From JAENVT01 sp031370745 (GTDB taxonomy: Bacteria > Actinomycetota > Acidimicrobiia > Acidimicrobiales > Ilumatobacteraceae), in assembly GCA_031370745.1 (NCBI GenBank), contig JANMQX010000275.1:1-9478 (forward strand): a stretch of DNA of 9,478 nucleotides, given 5' to 3'. Below the pieces are notes generated by a model. It did no database searches. It saw only the letters and a list, made by a program, of their open reading frames with translations, and was not told where the DNA came from. Shown here in pieces: positions 1-7,197 of this stretch (the stretch's first letter is position 1; every line of letters starts with the position of its first letter). A program made the translations under genes and the position numbers.

Positions 1-1
1 T

Positions 2-244
2 GGAGTTCCGGCGACGTTGCACCTCGAGGATCTGTGGATTCGCAATGTGACGATCACGACCGGCCTCGTCGACGCCTATTCGACTCAAACGTTGCTGCGC
101 CTGATCGGCGCCGGCCAGCTGGATGCCGGCCGATTGATCACTCACCATTTCCAACTCGACGAGATGGAGCGTGCCTACGAGGTGTTCGGCAACGCAGCCA
201 ACACAGGTGCGTTGAAGGTCGTGCTGACCGCAGCGCCGAGCTGA
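2..244 (+). CDS. Zinc-type alcohol dehydrogenase, C-terminal end (5' truncated by window)
   Basis: Open from the first base in the frame that starts at position 2 and ending at TGA 242-244, this is the last 80 residues of a medium-chain dehydrogenase/reductase. These enzymes oxidise an alcohol (or reduce an aldehyde) with NAD(P). The visible part matches the family's C-terminal tail: a helix and strand around LWIRNVTITTG, then TLLRLIGAGQLDAGRLITH, then the conserved LDEMERAYEVF segment, ending in the usual ALKVVL strand. The catalytic zinc ligands and Rossmann-fold glycines lie upstream of the window, so substrate and cofactor cannot be judged. It is probably not part of the next operon, because a 107-nt gap with a strong hairpin follows it. 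The family call is firm; any narrower name would be a guess. Confidence 0.85.
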   Translation, partial: GVPATLHLEDLWIRNVTITTGLVDAYSTQTLLRLIGAGQLDAGRLITHHFQLDEMERAYEVFGNAANTGALKVVLTAAPS

Positions 245-275
245 CGGGCACATGAGTTGACGAGACAGAGCGGCC

Positions 276-303
276 GCTCGCCGAGACGGAGTTCTCGGTG
301 AGC
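276..303 (+). terminator. Hairpin after the alcohol dehydrogenase gene
   Basis: GCTCGCCGAGA (276-286) pairs with TCTCGGTGAGC (293-303) across a 6-nt CGGAGT loop. This gives an 11-bp stem with a single G·T wobble, starting 32 nt after the upstream stop codon. No clean T-run follows, only a mildly T-rich stretch to about 323. It could be an intrinsic terminator of the actinobacterial type, which often lacks a U-tract, or a 3'-end stabilising structure. It separates the dehydrogenase from the five-gene operon. Confidence 0.5.
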
Positions 304-347
304 TGTTGCTCGGTTGCCGTTTTGGAGATCTTGTAGCACCCCTTTAC

Positions 348-353
348 TACGGT
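348..353 (+). promoter_or_regulatory. Candidate -10 box (TACGGT) of the five-gene operon
   Basis: TACGGT fits the actinobacterial TANNNT -10 consensus and ends 7 nt before GTG 361, the spacing expected if transcription starts at that codon. No convincing -35 hexamer sits 16-19 nt upstream; TTGGAG (322-327) is 20 nt away. Neither GTG 352 nor GTG 361 has a Shine-Dalgarno sequence. If the box is real, GTG 361 is the true start of the SWIM gene and its mRNA is leaderless. Confidence 0.35.
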
Positions 354-1755
354 GACAGCGGTGAGTACAGGTCGTTGGCAAGTCGAGCAGGTGTTGGCGT
401 TGGCGCCGCGGCCATCGTCGGTCGCGGCCGCGCAACCACTGGCCGTTCCGGCCAGATGGACCAGCACCGGCTACGATTCGCGGGCCCTGTGGGGACGCTG
501 CGTCGGCACCAGCGCCGAGCCATATGAATGTGCCGTCGACCACGTCGACGTGGCCTTTCGCTGTAGCTGCCCCAGCCGAATCGTTCCCTGCAAACATGCT
601 CTCGCGTTGTTGTTGTTGTGGGCTGGAGGCCAAGTTGGCGAAGGCTCCCCACCGTCGTTCGCGGCAACATGGATCGCCAAACGACGGGCCACTGCCGAGG
701 CACCGAGTGTGGTGGAACCGGCGCCAGAACCACCTGTCGACGCGTCCGGCCAAACAGTTGCCGCACCGCAGGCAGTGCTGCCACCGTTCCCACTCCTCGA
801 GCCCAACGAGACCCGCGACGACCGCATCGCCCGCATGTCGGCCGGCCTCGCCGAGCTCGATCGTTGGCTCGACGACCGCGTCCGTACCGGCCTTGCCGAT
901 CCATCGCTCGCCAGCTACAAGACTTGGGATGGTTTGGCGGCGCGCTTGATCGATGCCCAGGTCGGCGGGCTGGCCAATCGAGTGCGACGCCTCGCCGGAT
1001 TGGTCGGCGCTCACCCCGATTGGCACGCACGGGTGCTCGCCGAACTTGGCGTGCTGCATCTGTTGGCCACGTCTGGTCGGCATCTCGGCGCGCTACCACC
1101 TTCGTTGGCCGATTCTGTCGCGGCGACGATCGGGTGGCAGGTCCGCCAGGCCAACGTGTTGGCCGGTGTTCCCGAGACCGACCGTTGGGTGACTATGGGT
1201 CGCAGCGATACCCGTGAAGACCGAATCGAGGTTCGACGCATCTGGCTGCGTGGCGCGGCGTCGGGGGAGTGGGCGATGGTGTTGTCGTTTGCCGCGTTCC
1301 AGCAGAGCCTTGACACCTCGTTCGTCGTCGGCACGCAGGTGCATGCCGACCTGTTCCGCTATCCCGGCGCTGTGGCGCTGCGCGTGTTGATGGGTCCGCG
1401 CCACGGCGAAACGCAGCCGGCGGAGCGGATCGTCGGTTCGTCGATCACCGAGGCCTGCAATCAGATCGGGCGCGCTCTGGCTGCTGAGCCGTGGCTCGAG
1501 CGGTATCCACTGTGTGTCGTTGCTGCACCAACTCGCTCGGGCGGGCGTTGGTTGCTGACGGATTCCACCGGATCCCTGCCGCTCGTCGACGGCTCGATCG
1601 TCGGCACGCTGTTGGCCTGCAGCGCCGGCCGCCCGGCGATCGTGATGGCGGAATGGACTCCTGCAGGTCTCGTGCCGTTGACGGTGCACCTTGCGGACCG
1701 CGCCGTCGACATCGGGCCCGTCGCCGAGTCGTCGTTCGTCAAGGCGGCGTCGTGA
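352..1755 (+). CDS. SWIM zinc-finger family protein (YehQ-like)
   Basis: A 467-residue protein with a SWIM zinc finger near its N-terminus: C71-S-C73, C80 and H82 (CSCPSRIVPCKH) give the complete CxCx(n)CxH pattern. Before it comes the family's LWGRC and PYEC region, after it a hydrophobic ALALLLLW helix. Residues about 97-148 form a Pro/Ala-rich linker, and the rest is a long domain typical of SWIM proteins found beside MoxR/VWA genes. SWIM domains bind zinc and are thought to mediate DNA or protein contacts; no catalytic motif is visible. It is the first gene of the operon, and its TGA overlaps the next gene's GTG by 3 nt. The start is uncertain: GTG 352 gives the longest frame, while GTG 361 begins closer to the conserved RWQVEQVLALAP segment and fits a leaderless promoter. 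The family is sure; the role is not. Confidence 0.92.
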   Translation: MTAVSTGRWQVEQVLALAPRPSSVAAAQPLAVPARWTSTGYDSRALWGRCVGTSAEPYECAVDHVDVAFRCSCPSRIVPCKHALALLLLWAGGQVGEGSPPSFAATWIAKRRATAEAPSVVEPAPEPPVDASGQTVAAPQAVLPPFPLLEPNETRDDRIARMSAGLAELDRWLDDRVRTGLADPSLASYKTWDGLAARLIDAQVGGLANRVRRLAGLVGAHPDWHARVLAELGVLHLLATSGRHLGALPPSLADSVAATIGWQVRQANVLAGVPETDRWVTMGRSDTREDRIEVRRIWLRGAASGEWAMVLSFAAFQQSLDTSFVVGTQVHADLFRYPGAVALRVLMGPRHGETQPAERIVGSSITEACNQIGRALAAEPWLERYPLCVVAAPTRSGGRWLLTDSTGSLPLVDGSIVGTLLACSAGRPAIVMAEWTPAGLVPLTVHLADRAVDIGPVAESSFVKAAS

Positions 1756-2552
1756 CCGGAACGGTTGCCGACTACTGGCGCGAGATGGTCACGGTCGCCC
1801 TGCTCGGCACCGACCGGCGGGACCCTCCGTCGCCACCGACGGGCGGGCTTGCCGACCTTGCCGCCGACGACCCGCAACCCACGGCATCACAACGGTTGTT
1901 GCAACAAGTGGCGGGATGCGCGGTGGCGCAGCGTGCCGGTGTGTTGCCCGGTCCCAGGGCGCGGCTGCTCGAGCCGCCCGACGACGATCCCCGCCCCGTC
2001 ACACCGTTCTCGTCGACCGCAACATGGCGCAGGGTCGTCAGCGATTGGCCGGTGCTGGAGGACGAATGGATGCTCTCGGTGATCCAGACGGGTCACCGCT
2101 TGGCGCCCGAGTTGGTCGTGCCGATGCTGGCTCGGCATCGAACCGATGCAACGAGGCACGCTCGTGTCGTCGTGGCAGCCGGCCCGTTGGGGCCATGGAT
2201 GATCGATTGGTCGCCGCGATTGGCGTGCGCGGCGAAGAAGCCGGCGGTGATGGAAGCACTCGGCGAACTGCCCGAGTTGGCGATCGTGCCCGATCTGCTC
2301 CCGGTGCTGTGGGCGTCGCCCAAGCAGGCCGCCCACACGATCGCCGGCGGTCTGTCATCTGGTGTATTCGGCATCAGCCATCGAGCGGTCTTGATCAATG
2401 TGGTGGCACGCATCAATCCGGCGTCGTTACCCGAGCTCGGCGAGGCCATCGGTCGCGTCGATCCGTCGCTGCCATCAATCGGCCTGGCATTCGCCCTGGC
2501 CGATCTTGTCAGCCTTCGTCGTCAGATGCTCGTCGAATTGGAGAGACAATGA
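1752..2552 (+). CDS. DUF5691 family protein
   Basis: A 266-residue protein of unknown function that I place in DUF5691 from its pattern and context. It starts with ADYWREMVTVALLGTDRR (residues 6-23), the segment seen at the N-terminus of these proteins. A family-like GPLGPWMIDWSP segment follows at 144-155, then PDLLPVLW (180-187) and a helical C-terminus ending in LRRQMLVELERQ. It appears soluble and mostly helical, with no signal peptide, membrane segment or catalytic motif. GTG 1752 overlaps the SWIM stop codon, with a weak AAGGCGG sequence 4 nt upstream, so translation is probably coupled. The frame is open much further upstream (from about 1491), but that part lies in the SWIM gene and does not read like protein of this family. 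A scaffold or adaptor in the MoxR/VWA complex is a guess from context. Confidence 0.8.
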   Translation: MTGTVADYWREMVTVALLGTDRRDPPSPPTGGLADLAADDPQPTASQRLLQQVAGCAVAQRAGVLPGPRARLLEPPDDDPRPVTPFSSTATWRRVVSDWPVLEDEWMLSVIQTGHRLAPELVVPMLARHRTDATRHARVVVAAGPLGPWMIDWSPRLACAAKKPAVMEALGELPELAIVPDLLPVLWASPKQAAHTIAGGLSSGVFGISHRAVLINVVARINPASLPELGEAIGRVDPSLPSIGLAFALADLVSLRRQMLVELERQ

Positions 2553-3661
2553 GTTCGCCGTCTACATCGTCTACGTCGTCCACGTCCAACACAGTTCTTC
2601 GACCGCACGCCGAGCACGAGTTCGCCCATGAGCTCGCCGCGCTGGGTGCCTCCGACGAGCGCGAGCGGCCGCCAAGTTGGCGACTCTCGCCTTGGGCTGT
2701 CGTCACGTATCTGCTCGGAGGCACGCTGCCTGACGGCACGGTGATCAGCCCGAAGTACGTCGGCCAGCGTCGACTGATCGAGATTGCTGTCGCGACGCTT
2801 GCCACCGATCGAGCTTTGCTGCTGCTCGGTGTGCCCGGCACCGCCAAGACGTGGGTCAGCGAGCATCTGGCCGCGGCAATCAGCGGCGACTCGACGTTGT
2901 TGGTGCAGGGCACCGCCGGCACCGCCGAAGAAAGCCTGCGCTACGGGTGGAACTACGCTCGTCTGCTCGCCGAGGGTCCCAGCGAAGCGGCCCTGGTGCC
3001 CAGTCCGGTGTATCGGGCGATGCGGGCCGGGTCGATCGTGCGCGTCGAAGAGCTCACCCGCATGCCCAGCGACGTGCAGGATGCGCTGGTCACCGTGCTC
3101 AGCGAGAAGACGTTGCCCGTTCCCGAGCTGGCCGGCGAGGTCCAGGCTGTGCCGGGTTTCAACCTCATCGCCACGGCCAACGACCGTGACCGCGGCATCA
3201 ACGACTTGTCGGCGGCCTTGCGCCGCCGGTTCAACACGGTTGTGCTGCCGCTGCCCGCCGATCCCAACGAGGAGGTTGCCATCGTGCAGCGACGAGTTGC
3301 CGAGATGGGTGTTGCCCTCCGCCTACCGAAGGTGCCGGCCGCCGACGAGGAGATCCGCCGGGTGGTCACCGTCTTTCGCGAACTGCGCAGTGGCGCGACC
3401 GAGGACGGCCGGGTCAGCTTGAAGGTTCCCAGTGGATCGCTGTCGACCGCCGAGGCGATCTCGGTGGTCACCAACGGCCTGGCGCTGGCGGCCCACTTCG
3501 GCGACGGCCAACTCAACGCCGCCGACGTGGCGGCCGGCATCGTCGGTGCCGTGGTGAAAGACCCGGTGCACGACGCGGTCGCGTGGCGCGAATATCTCGA
3601 AGCAGTCGTGCGCGACCGCAATGGTTGGGGCGACTTCTACGACGCCTGTCGCGAGCTGTGA
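2549..3661 (+). CDS. MoxR-family AAA+ ATPase (YehL-type)
   Basis: A 370-residue AAA+ ATPase, full length for the family. Walker A is GVPGTAKT (94-101) with K100 and T101. Walker B is IVRVEELTR (163-171), with E167 where most AAA+ proteins have Asp, followed by the catalytic-type E168. Sensor 1 is ATAN (N211), and RRRF (225-228) holds the likely arginine finger. The lid domain follows, but its sensor-2 position reads SLSTAEA, without the usual Arg. MoxR ATPases form hexameric rings and, with a VWA partner, remodel or activate client proteins. The features fit the YehL subfamily. Residues 2-14 are a Ser/Thr-rich, probably disordered tail. ATG 2549 overlaps the previous stop as ATGA and has a good GGAGAG ribosome site (2540-2545). 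The frame is open upstream, but that region lies in the DUF5691 gene. Confidence 0.93.
   Translation: MSSPSTSSTSSTSNTVLRPHAEHEFAHELAALGASDERERPPSWRLSPWAVVTYLLGGTLPDGTVISPKYVGQRRLIEIAVATLATDRALLLLGVPGTAKTWVSEHLAAAISGDSTLLVQGTAGTAEESLRYGWNYARLLAEGPSEAALVPSPVYRAMRAGSIVRVEELTRMPSDVQDALVTVLSEKTLPVPELAGEVQAVPGFNLIATANDRDRGINDLSAALRRRFNTVVLPLPADPNEEVAIVQRRVAEMGVALRLPKVPAADEEIRRVVTVFRELRSGATEDGRVSLKVPSGSLSTAEAISVVTNGLALAAHFGDGQLNAADVAAGIVGAVVKDPVHDAVAWREYLEAVVRDRNGWGDFYDACREL
2558..2584 (+). repeat. Three imperfect 9-nt tandem repeats at the start of the ATPase gene
   Basis: Units ccgtctaca, tcgtctacg and tcgtccacg lie head to tail and encode P-S-T, S-S-T and S-S-T in the disordered N-terminal tail of the MoxR ATPase. 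Units differ by one to three bases, each a multiple of three long, so copy-number change would keep the frame. This looks like a small in-frame expansion with no regulatory meaning I can see. Confidence 0.55.
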
Positions 3662-3673
3662 TGGTCTGACGAG

Positions 3674-5872
3674 ATGACCGCCACCGTCAAGCTGCTGGGG
3701 ATCCGCCACCACGGGCCTGGATCAGCACGTTCGGTTGTGCGCGCCCTGGATTCCCTGCAACCCACGGCCGTGCTCGTCGAGCTGCCGGCCGACTGCGAGG
3801 CGGCGCTGGCGTGGGTCGGTCACCAGCACCTCGTCCCACCGGTGGCGTTGCTCGGGTATGTCGTCGATCACCCGCAGCGCGCAGCGTTCCTGCCGTTCGC
3901 CGAGTTCAGCCCGGAGTGGCAAGCATTCACCTGGGCGCAGCGACACGATGTGGTGGTGCGGGCGATCGACCTGCCGATGCAGCACACGCTTGCCGGGCGT
4001 GCTGACGGCGACGAAGAGTTGGACCTGTCGATGGCCATTGGGGACCCGCTCGCCGCTCTGGCCGAGGCGGCAGGCGATCCCGACCCCGAGCGCTGGTGGG
4101 ACGACGTCATCGAGCACCGCGGCGATGGCGCGCCGGCGTTCGATTCGGTAGCCGAGGCGATGACGGCTGTCCGCGGTGGGCGAGAGGCCGCGACACGTCG
4201 CGAAGCACAGCGCGAGGCGCACATGCGACAGGTATTGCGGCGAGCGGCTGCCGATGGGCACGAACGGATCGCGGTCGTGTGCGGTGCGTGGCACGTGCCG
4301 GCGCTGGCCGAACCCCTGCCGGCCGCCGCGGTCGATACCCAGACACTGCGTGGTATGGCGCGGGTCAAGGTCGGGTTGTGCTGGGTTCCGTGGACACATC
4401 GCCGCCTAGCCGCGGCCAGTGGCTACGGCGCCGGTGTGCGCAGCCCGGGTTGGTACGCGCACGTGTTCAGGCACCCAGGTGAAATCGGCGTCACCCAATG
4501 GTTCGTCGGTGCCGCCCGATTGCTGCGCGACCGTGGCATGTCGGCGTCGCCCGACGACCTCATCGCCGCGACCCGGGCCGCCACCACACTGGCCGCACTG
4601 CGAAATCGTCCACGGCCCGGGTTGGCCGAGGTGCTCGACGCTGCCGACACGGTGATGGCCGGCGCCACCGGCATGAGCTTGATCGATCGCGAGTTGATCG
4701 TCGGTGATGCGATCGGCGAGGTCCCCGACGACGCCCCGCAAGTTCCGTTGGCGCGTGATCTCGCCGCCCAACAACGCAAGGTTCGGTTGAAGCCGGCAGC
4801 AACCACACAGACGGTCGAGCTCGACGTGCGCATGCCGAACGGCCGGGGACGGTCGGTGCTGCTGCATCGGCTGCGTGCCCTCGGGGTCTATTGGGGAACC
4901 GTGGAAGAAGGTCGCGGCAGCAGCGGCACGTTTCGTGAGACGTGGCGACTGTTGTGGGAGCCGGAACAGACGATCAGAGTCATCGAGCTCTCGGCTCATG
5001 GCACGACCGTGCAGGCTGCGGCGACGCATCGCCTGCTCGAGCGGGCCCTCTCGGTCGAGGCGCTGGCTGATCTCGTCGCCGTGCTCGACATGGCCTTGCT
5101 CGCCGACCTCCCCGACGTCGTTCAACCAGTCGTGGCCCGGGTCGAAGCGCAAGCCGCTCACGATCCCGACATCGTGCAGGTCATCGACACCCTCGGGCCG
5201 CTTGCCAGAGCGCTGCGTTACGGCGACGTGCGCGGCACCGACGCCAGTGCGTTGCGTGCGGTGTTCGACGGTTTGGTCGTGCGCGTCGTGGCCGGTGTCG
5301 TGATGGCGTGCCGCTCGCTCGACGACGATGCTGCGGCGGCAATGGTCGAGCGGTTGGCCGGCGTGCAAGCTGCGCTGGCGCTCGTCGACCATCCTGCCCG
5401 CCGGGCAGAGTGGCCGGCGGTGTTGACCATTGTCGCAGAGCGAGGCGACGTGCACGGTCTCGTACAGGGCCGCGCCACGCGGCTGTTGCACGACGGTGGC
5501 GCGTGGAACCGCTCGATGGTGGGCGCGCGGCTGTCGCGTGCTCTGTCGGTCGGCACCACGCCGGCGGTGGGTGCGGCGTTCGTGGAAGGCTTCTTGGCCG
5601 GTAGCGGCACGGTGCTGGTGCACGATGGCGAGTTGCTCGAGGTGATCGACGGATGGGTGTCGTCGTTGGCCCCCGACGCATTCGTCGCCACCGCCCCGCT
5701 GCTGCGCCGAACGTTCGGTGCATTCGAGCCCGGCGAGCGCCGCCAGCTTGGTCTGTTGATCGCCCACGAAGGCACGTCGACGTGGTCGGGCTTCGGCAGC
5801 GACGTCGACGCCGACCGAGCCACCGCTGCGCTCGCGACCGTGCGCCAACTGCTCGGAGTCCCGGTGATATGA
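3674..5872 (+). CDS. DUF5682 family protein (YehM-like), possible TIKI/TraB/EreA-type hydrolase
   Basis: A 732-residue protein that opens with the DUF5682 signature GIRHHGPGSARS (9-20). Next come VLVELPAD (33-40, E36), REAQREAHMRQVLRR (176-190) and IAVVCGAWHVPAL (199-211, H207). This order of an early His motif, an acidic strand, an Arg/Glu helix and a late GxWH strand resembles the TIKI/TraB/EreA/ChaN-like superfamily, whose members are proven or predicted hydrolases. That link is my inference. Residues about 250-460 hold a second conserved region with RETWRLLWEP (421-430), and about 460-732 look helical and repeat-like. There is no signal peptide or membrane segment, so it should be cytoplasmic. 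ATG 3674 lies 12 nt after the ATPase stop with only a weak GACGAG site. Likely the client or effector of the MoxR/VWA pair; the E. coli relative is uncharacterised as far as I know. Confidence 0.88.
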   Translation: MTATVKLLGIRHHGPGSARSVVRALDSLQPTAVLVELPADCEAALAWVGHQHLVPPVALLGYVVDHPQRAAFLPFAEFSPEWQAFTWAQRHDVVVRAIDLPMQHTLAGRADGDEELDLSMAIGDPLAALAEAAGDPDPERWWDDVIEHRGDGAPAFDSVAEAMTAVRGGREAATRREAQREAHMRQVLRRAAADGHERIAVVCGAWHVPALAEPLPAAAVDTQTLRGMARVKVGLCWVPWTHRRLAAASGYGAGVRSPGWYAHVFRHPGEIGVTQWFVGAARLLRDRGMSASPDDLIAATRAATTLAALRNRPRPGLAEVLDAADTVMAGATGMSLIDRELIVGDAIGEVPDDAPQVPLARDLAAQQRKVRLKPAATTQTVELDVRMPNGRGRSVLLHRLRALGVYWGTVEEGRGSSGTFRETWRLLWEPEQTIRVIELSAHGTTVQAAATHRLLERALSVEALADLVAVLDMALLADLPDVVQPVVARVEAQAAHDPDIVQVIDTLGPLARALRYGDVRGTDASALRAVFDGLVVRVVAGVVMACRSLDDDAAAAMVERLAGVQAALALVDHPARRAEWPAVLTIVAERGDVHGLVQGRATRLLHDGGAWNRSMVGARLSRALSVGTTPAVGAAFVEGFLAGSGTVLVHDGELLEVIDGWVSSLAPDAFVATAPLLRRTFGAFEPGERRQLGLLIAHEGTSTWSGFGSDVDADRATAALATVRQLLGVPVI

Positions 5873-7140
5873 GCGATCATCCGCCAGGCACTGCAAATCT
5901 CTCATCGCCCGCGGCTGGGCGCACCCTGGTCAGCGATCCCGAGCGGTTGCGGCGGTGGAGGATGGTGCTCGGCGGCGCCGATGACAGCGCCGATGCCGGG
6001 GCACCGGAGTCGAGTGATGGGCGAGGCGCGACCAGCGTCCAACTCGACGGCAACGATGCCCGGATCGATGCCGCGCTGGCCGCGGTCTACGACACCAAAC
6101 CGGCCAAGCGCGGGGGAGGCGGTCGTGCAGGTGGCCTTGGCTCGTCCGCGCCGTCCGTCGCACGGTGGCTCGGCGACATCCGTCGGTATTTCCCGACGTC
6201 GGTGGTGCAGGTTCTCCAGCGCGACGCAATCGATCGCCTCAACCTGCGCCAACTGTTGCTCGAGCCGGAGATGCTGCGCGCGGTCGAGCCCGACCTGCAT
6301 CTCGTCACCCTGCTGGTGGAGCTCAACAAACTGCTGCCCGACGCCACCAGAGCAACCGCTCGCCAGGTGGTGTCACAGGTCGTCGAACAGATCGAGCAGC
6401 GTCTGGCCTCGCGCACCAGGCAAGCGATTCATGGCGCGCTCGCCCGCAGCCAGCGCAGCCGCCGGCCGCGTCTCAGCGACATCGACTGGGCCCACACCAT
6501 TCATGCCAATCTGCGTCACTACCTTCCCGAACAACGCACCGTCGTGCCCGAGCGCCTGATCGGCTTCGGCCGCCGGCAGCGCAGCCTGTCGCGCGACGTG
6601 ATCGTGGCCATCGACCAGTCGGGCAGCATGGCCGACAGCGTCGTGTATGCCGCTGTGTTCGGTGCGGTGCTGGCGTCGATGCCGGCGTTGCGAACCAGCG
6701 TGATCGCATTCGACAGCGCCGTCGCCGATCTGACCCCGATGCTGAACGACCCGGTCGACGTGCTATTCGGTGTGCAACTCGGTGGCGGCACCGATATCGC
6801 CCAGGCCATCGGCTACTGCCAACAGTTGGTGACCCGCCCTGCCGACACCGTCCTGGTGTTGGTCAGCGACCTGTTCGAGGGCGGCAACACCGCGCTGCTG
6901 CACGACCGCGTGGCAGCGCTGACACAGGCCGGCGTCACCGTCGTCGTGCTGTTGGCGCTCAGCGATGAAGGTGCTCCAGCGTACGACCACGCCCAAGCTG
7001 CCATCTTCGCCGAACTCGGTGTGCCAGCGCTGGCCTGCACACCGGAGGCGTTCCCCGAATTGCTGGCCGCAGCATTGGAACGACGCGACGTCGCACGTTG
7101 GGCCAACGAGCACGGTCTGCACACCGCGGCGCCGGCGTGA
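5869..7140 (+). CDS. VWA-domain protein (YehP-like), partner of the MoxR ATPase
   Basis: A 423-residue protein with a C-terminal von Willebrand factor A domain (about 243-405). The metal-ion-dependent adhesion site is complete: DQSGS (D249, S251, S253), T308 in GGGTD and D334 in SDLFEGG. The N-terminal half is helical and belongs to the YehP-type architecture. Residues 81-93 are a Gly-rich flexible linker. In MoxR systems the VWA protein usually links the ATPase ring to its client through this metal site. ATG 5869 overlaps the DUF5682 stop as ATGA, with GGAG at 5855-5858 ten nt upstream. The frame is open from about 5653, but that part lies in DUF5682 and reads as Arg-rich noise, so the overlap start is preferred. 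It has no signal peptide or membrane helix. It is the last gene of the operon. Confidence 0.92.
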   Translation: MSDHPPGTANLSSPAAGRTLVSDPERLRRWRMVLGGADDSADAGAPESSDGRGATSVQLDGNDARIDAALAAVYDTKPAKRGGGGRAGGLGSSAPSVARWLGDIRRYFPTSVVQVLQRDAIDRLNLRQLLLEPEMLRAVEPDLHLVTLLVELNKLLPDATRATARQVVSQVVEQIEQRLASRTRQAIHGALARSQRSRRPRLSDIDWAHTIHANLRHYLPEQRTVVPERLIGFGRRQRSLSRDVIVAIDQSGSMADSVVYAAVFGAVLASMPALRTSVIAFDSAVADLTPMLNDPVDVLFGVQLGGGTDIAQAIGYCQQLVTRPADTVLVLVSDLFEGGNTALLHDRVAALTQAGVTVVVLLALSDEGAPAYDHAQAAIFAELGVPALACTPEAFPELLAAALERRDVARWANEHGLHTAAPA

Positions 7141-7183
7141 CAACTAGATACCTAGGCCGCGCCTCGCCGTCGTAGGGACTGGG

Positions 7184-7189
7184 TAGGGT
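7184..7189 (+). promoter_or_regulatory. Candidate -10 box (TAGGGT) for the Rv2466c-like gene
   Basis: TAGGGT fits TANNNT and ends 8 nt before ATG 7198, consistent with a leaderless transcript. No purine-rich ribosome site lies at proper spacing unless GTAGGG itself (7183-7188) serves as one, 9 nt before the ATG. A second GTAGGG lies at 7172-7177. No good -35 is visible. The rest of the 57-nt gap shows only the palindrome CCTAGG (7151-7156). Confidence 0.35.
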
Positions 7190-7197
7190 CGACGGCA

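Larger units (their letters stand above)
352..7140 (+). other. Putative operon: SWIM, DUF5691, MoxR AAA+, DUF5682, VWA
   Basis: Five + strand genes fill this stretch with almost no spare DNA. Junctions are GTGA (1752-1755), ATGA (2549-2552), a 12-nt gap (3662-3673) and ATGA (5869-5872). Overlaps of this kind usually mean translational coupling and fixed stoichiometry. The gene content matches the uncharacterised E. coli yehL/yehM/yehP/yehQ set plus DUF5691. The unit is bounded by a hairpin at 276-303 upstream and a 57-nt gap with a new promoter candidate downstream. I see no clear terminator after the VWA stop, so read-through into the next gene is possible. Confidence 0.8.

Noticed and set aside
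175..1083. A 302-codon minus-strand frame across the dehydrogenase tail, the intergenic hairpin and the SWIM gene
   Set aside because: It spans two genes on the other strand, is rich in Arg and Trp, has no domain, and the SWIM motif on the + strand explains the region.
1691..2548. Upstream extension of the ATPase frame
   Set aside because: The extension reads as an Arg-rich shadow of the DUF5691 gene; the ATG at 2549 has a ribosome site and a stop-start overlap.
5653..5868. Upstream extension of the VWA frame
   Set aside because: It is an Arg/Pro-rich shadow of the DUF5682 C-terminus; ATG 5869 with an ATGA overlap is the natural start.
4406..5905. A 499-codon open frame on the minus strand across the DUF5682 gene
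   Set aside because: It is the mirror of a GC-rich coding gene with strong third-position bias. Its protein is rich in Arg, His and Gln with no recognisable motif, while the + strand frame carries clear family signatures.
7141..7197. Terminator after the VWA gene
   Set aside because: Only the CCTAGG palindrome and two GTAGGG copies were seen; no stem long enough to call a terminator.
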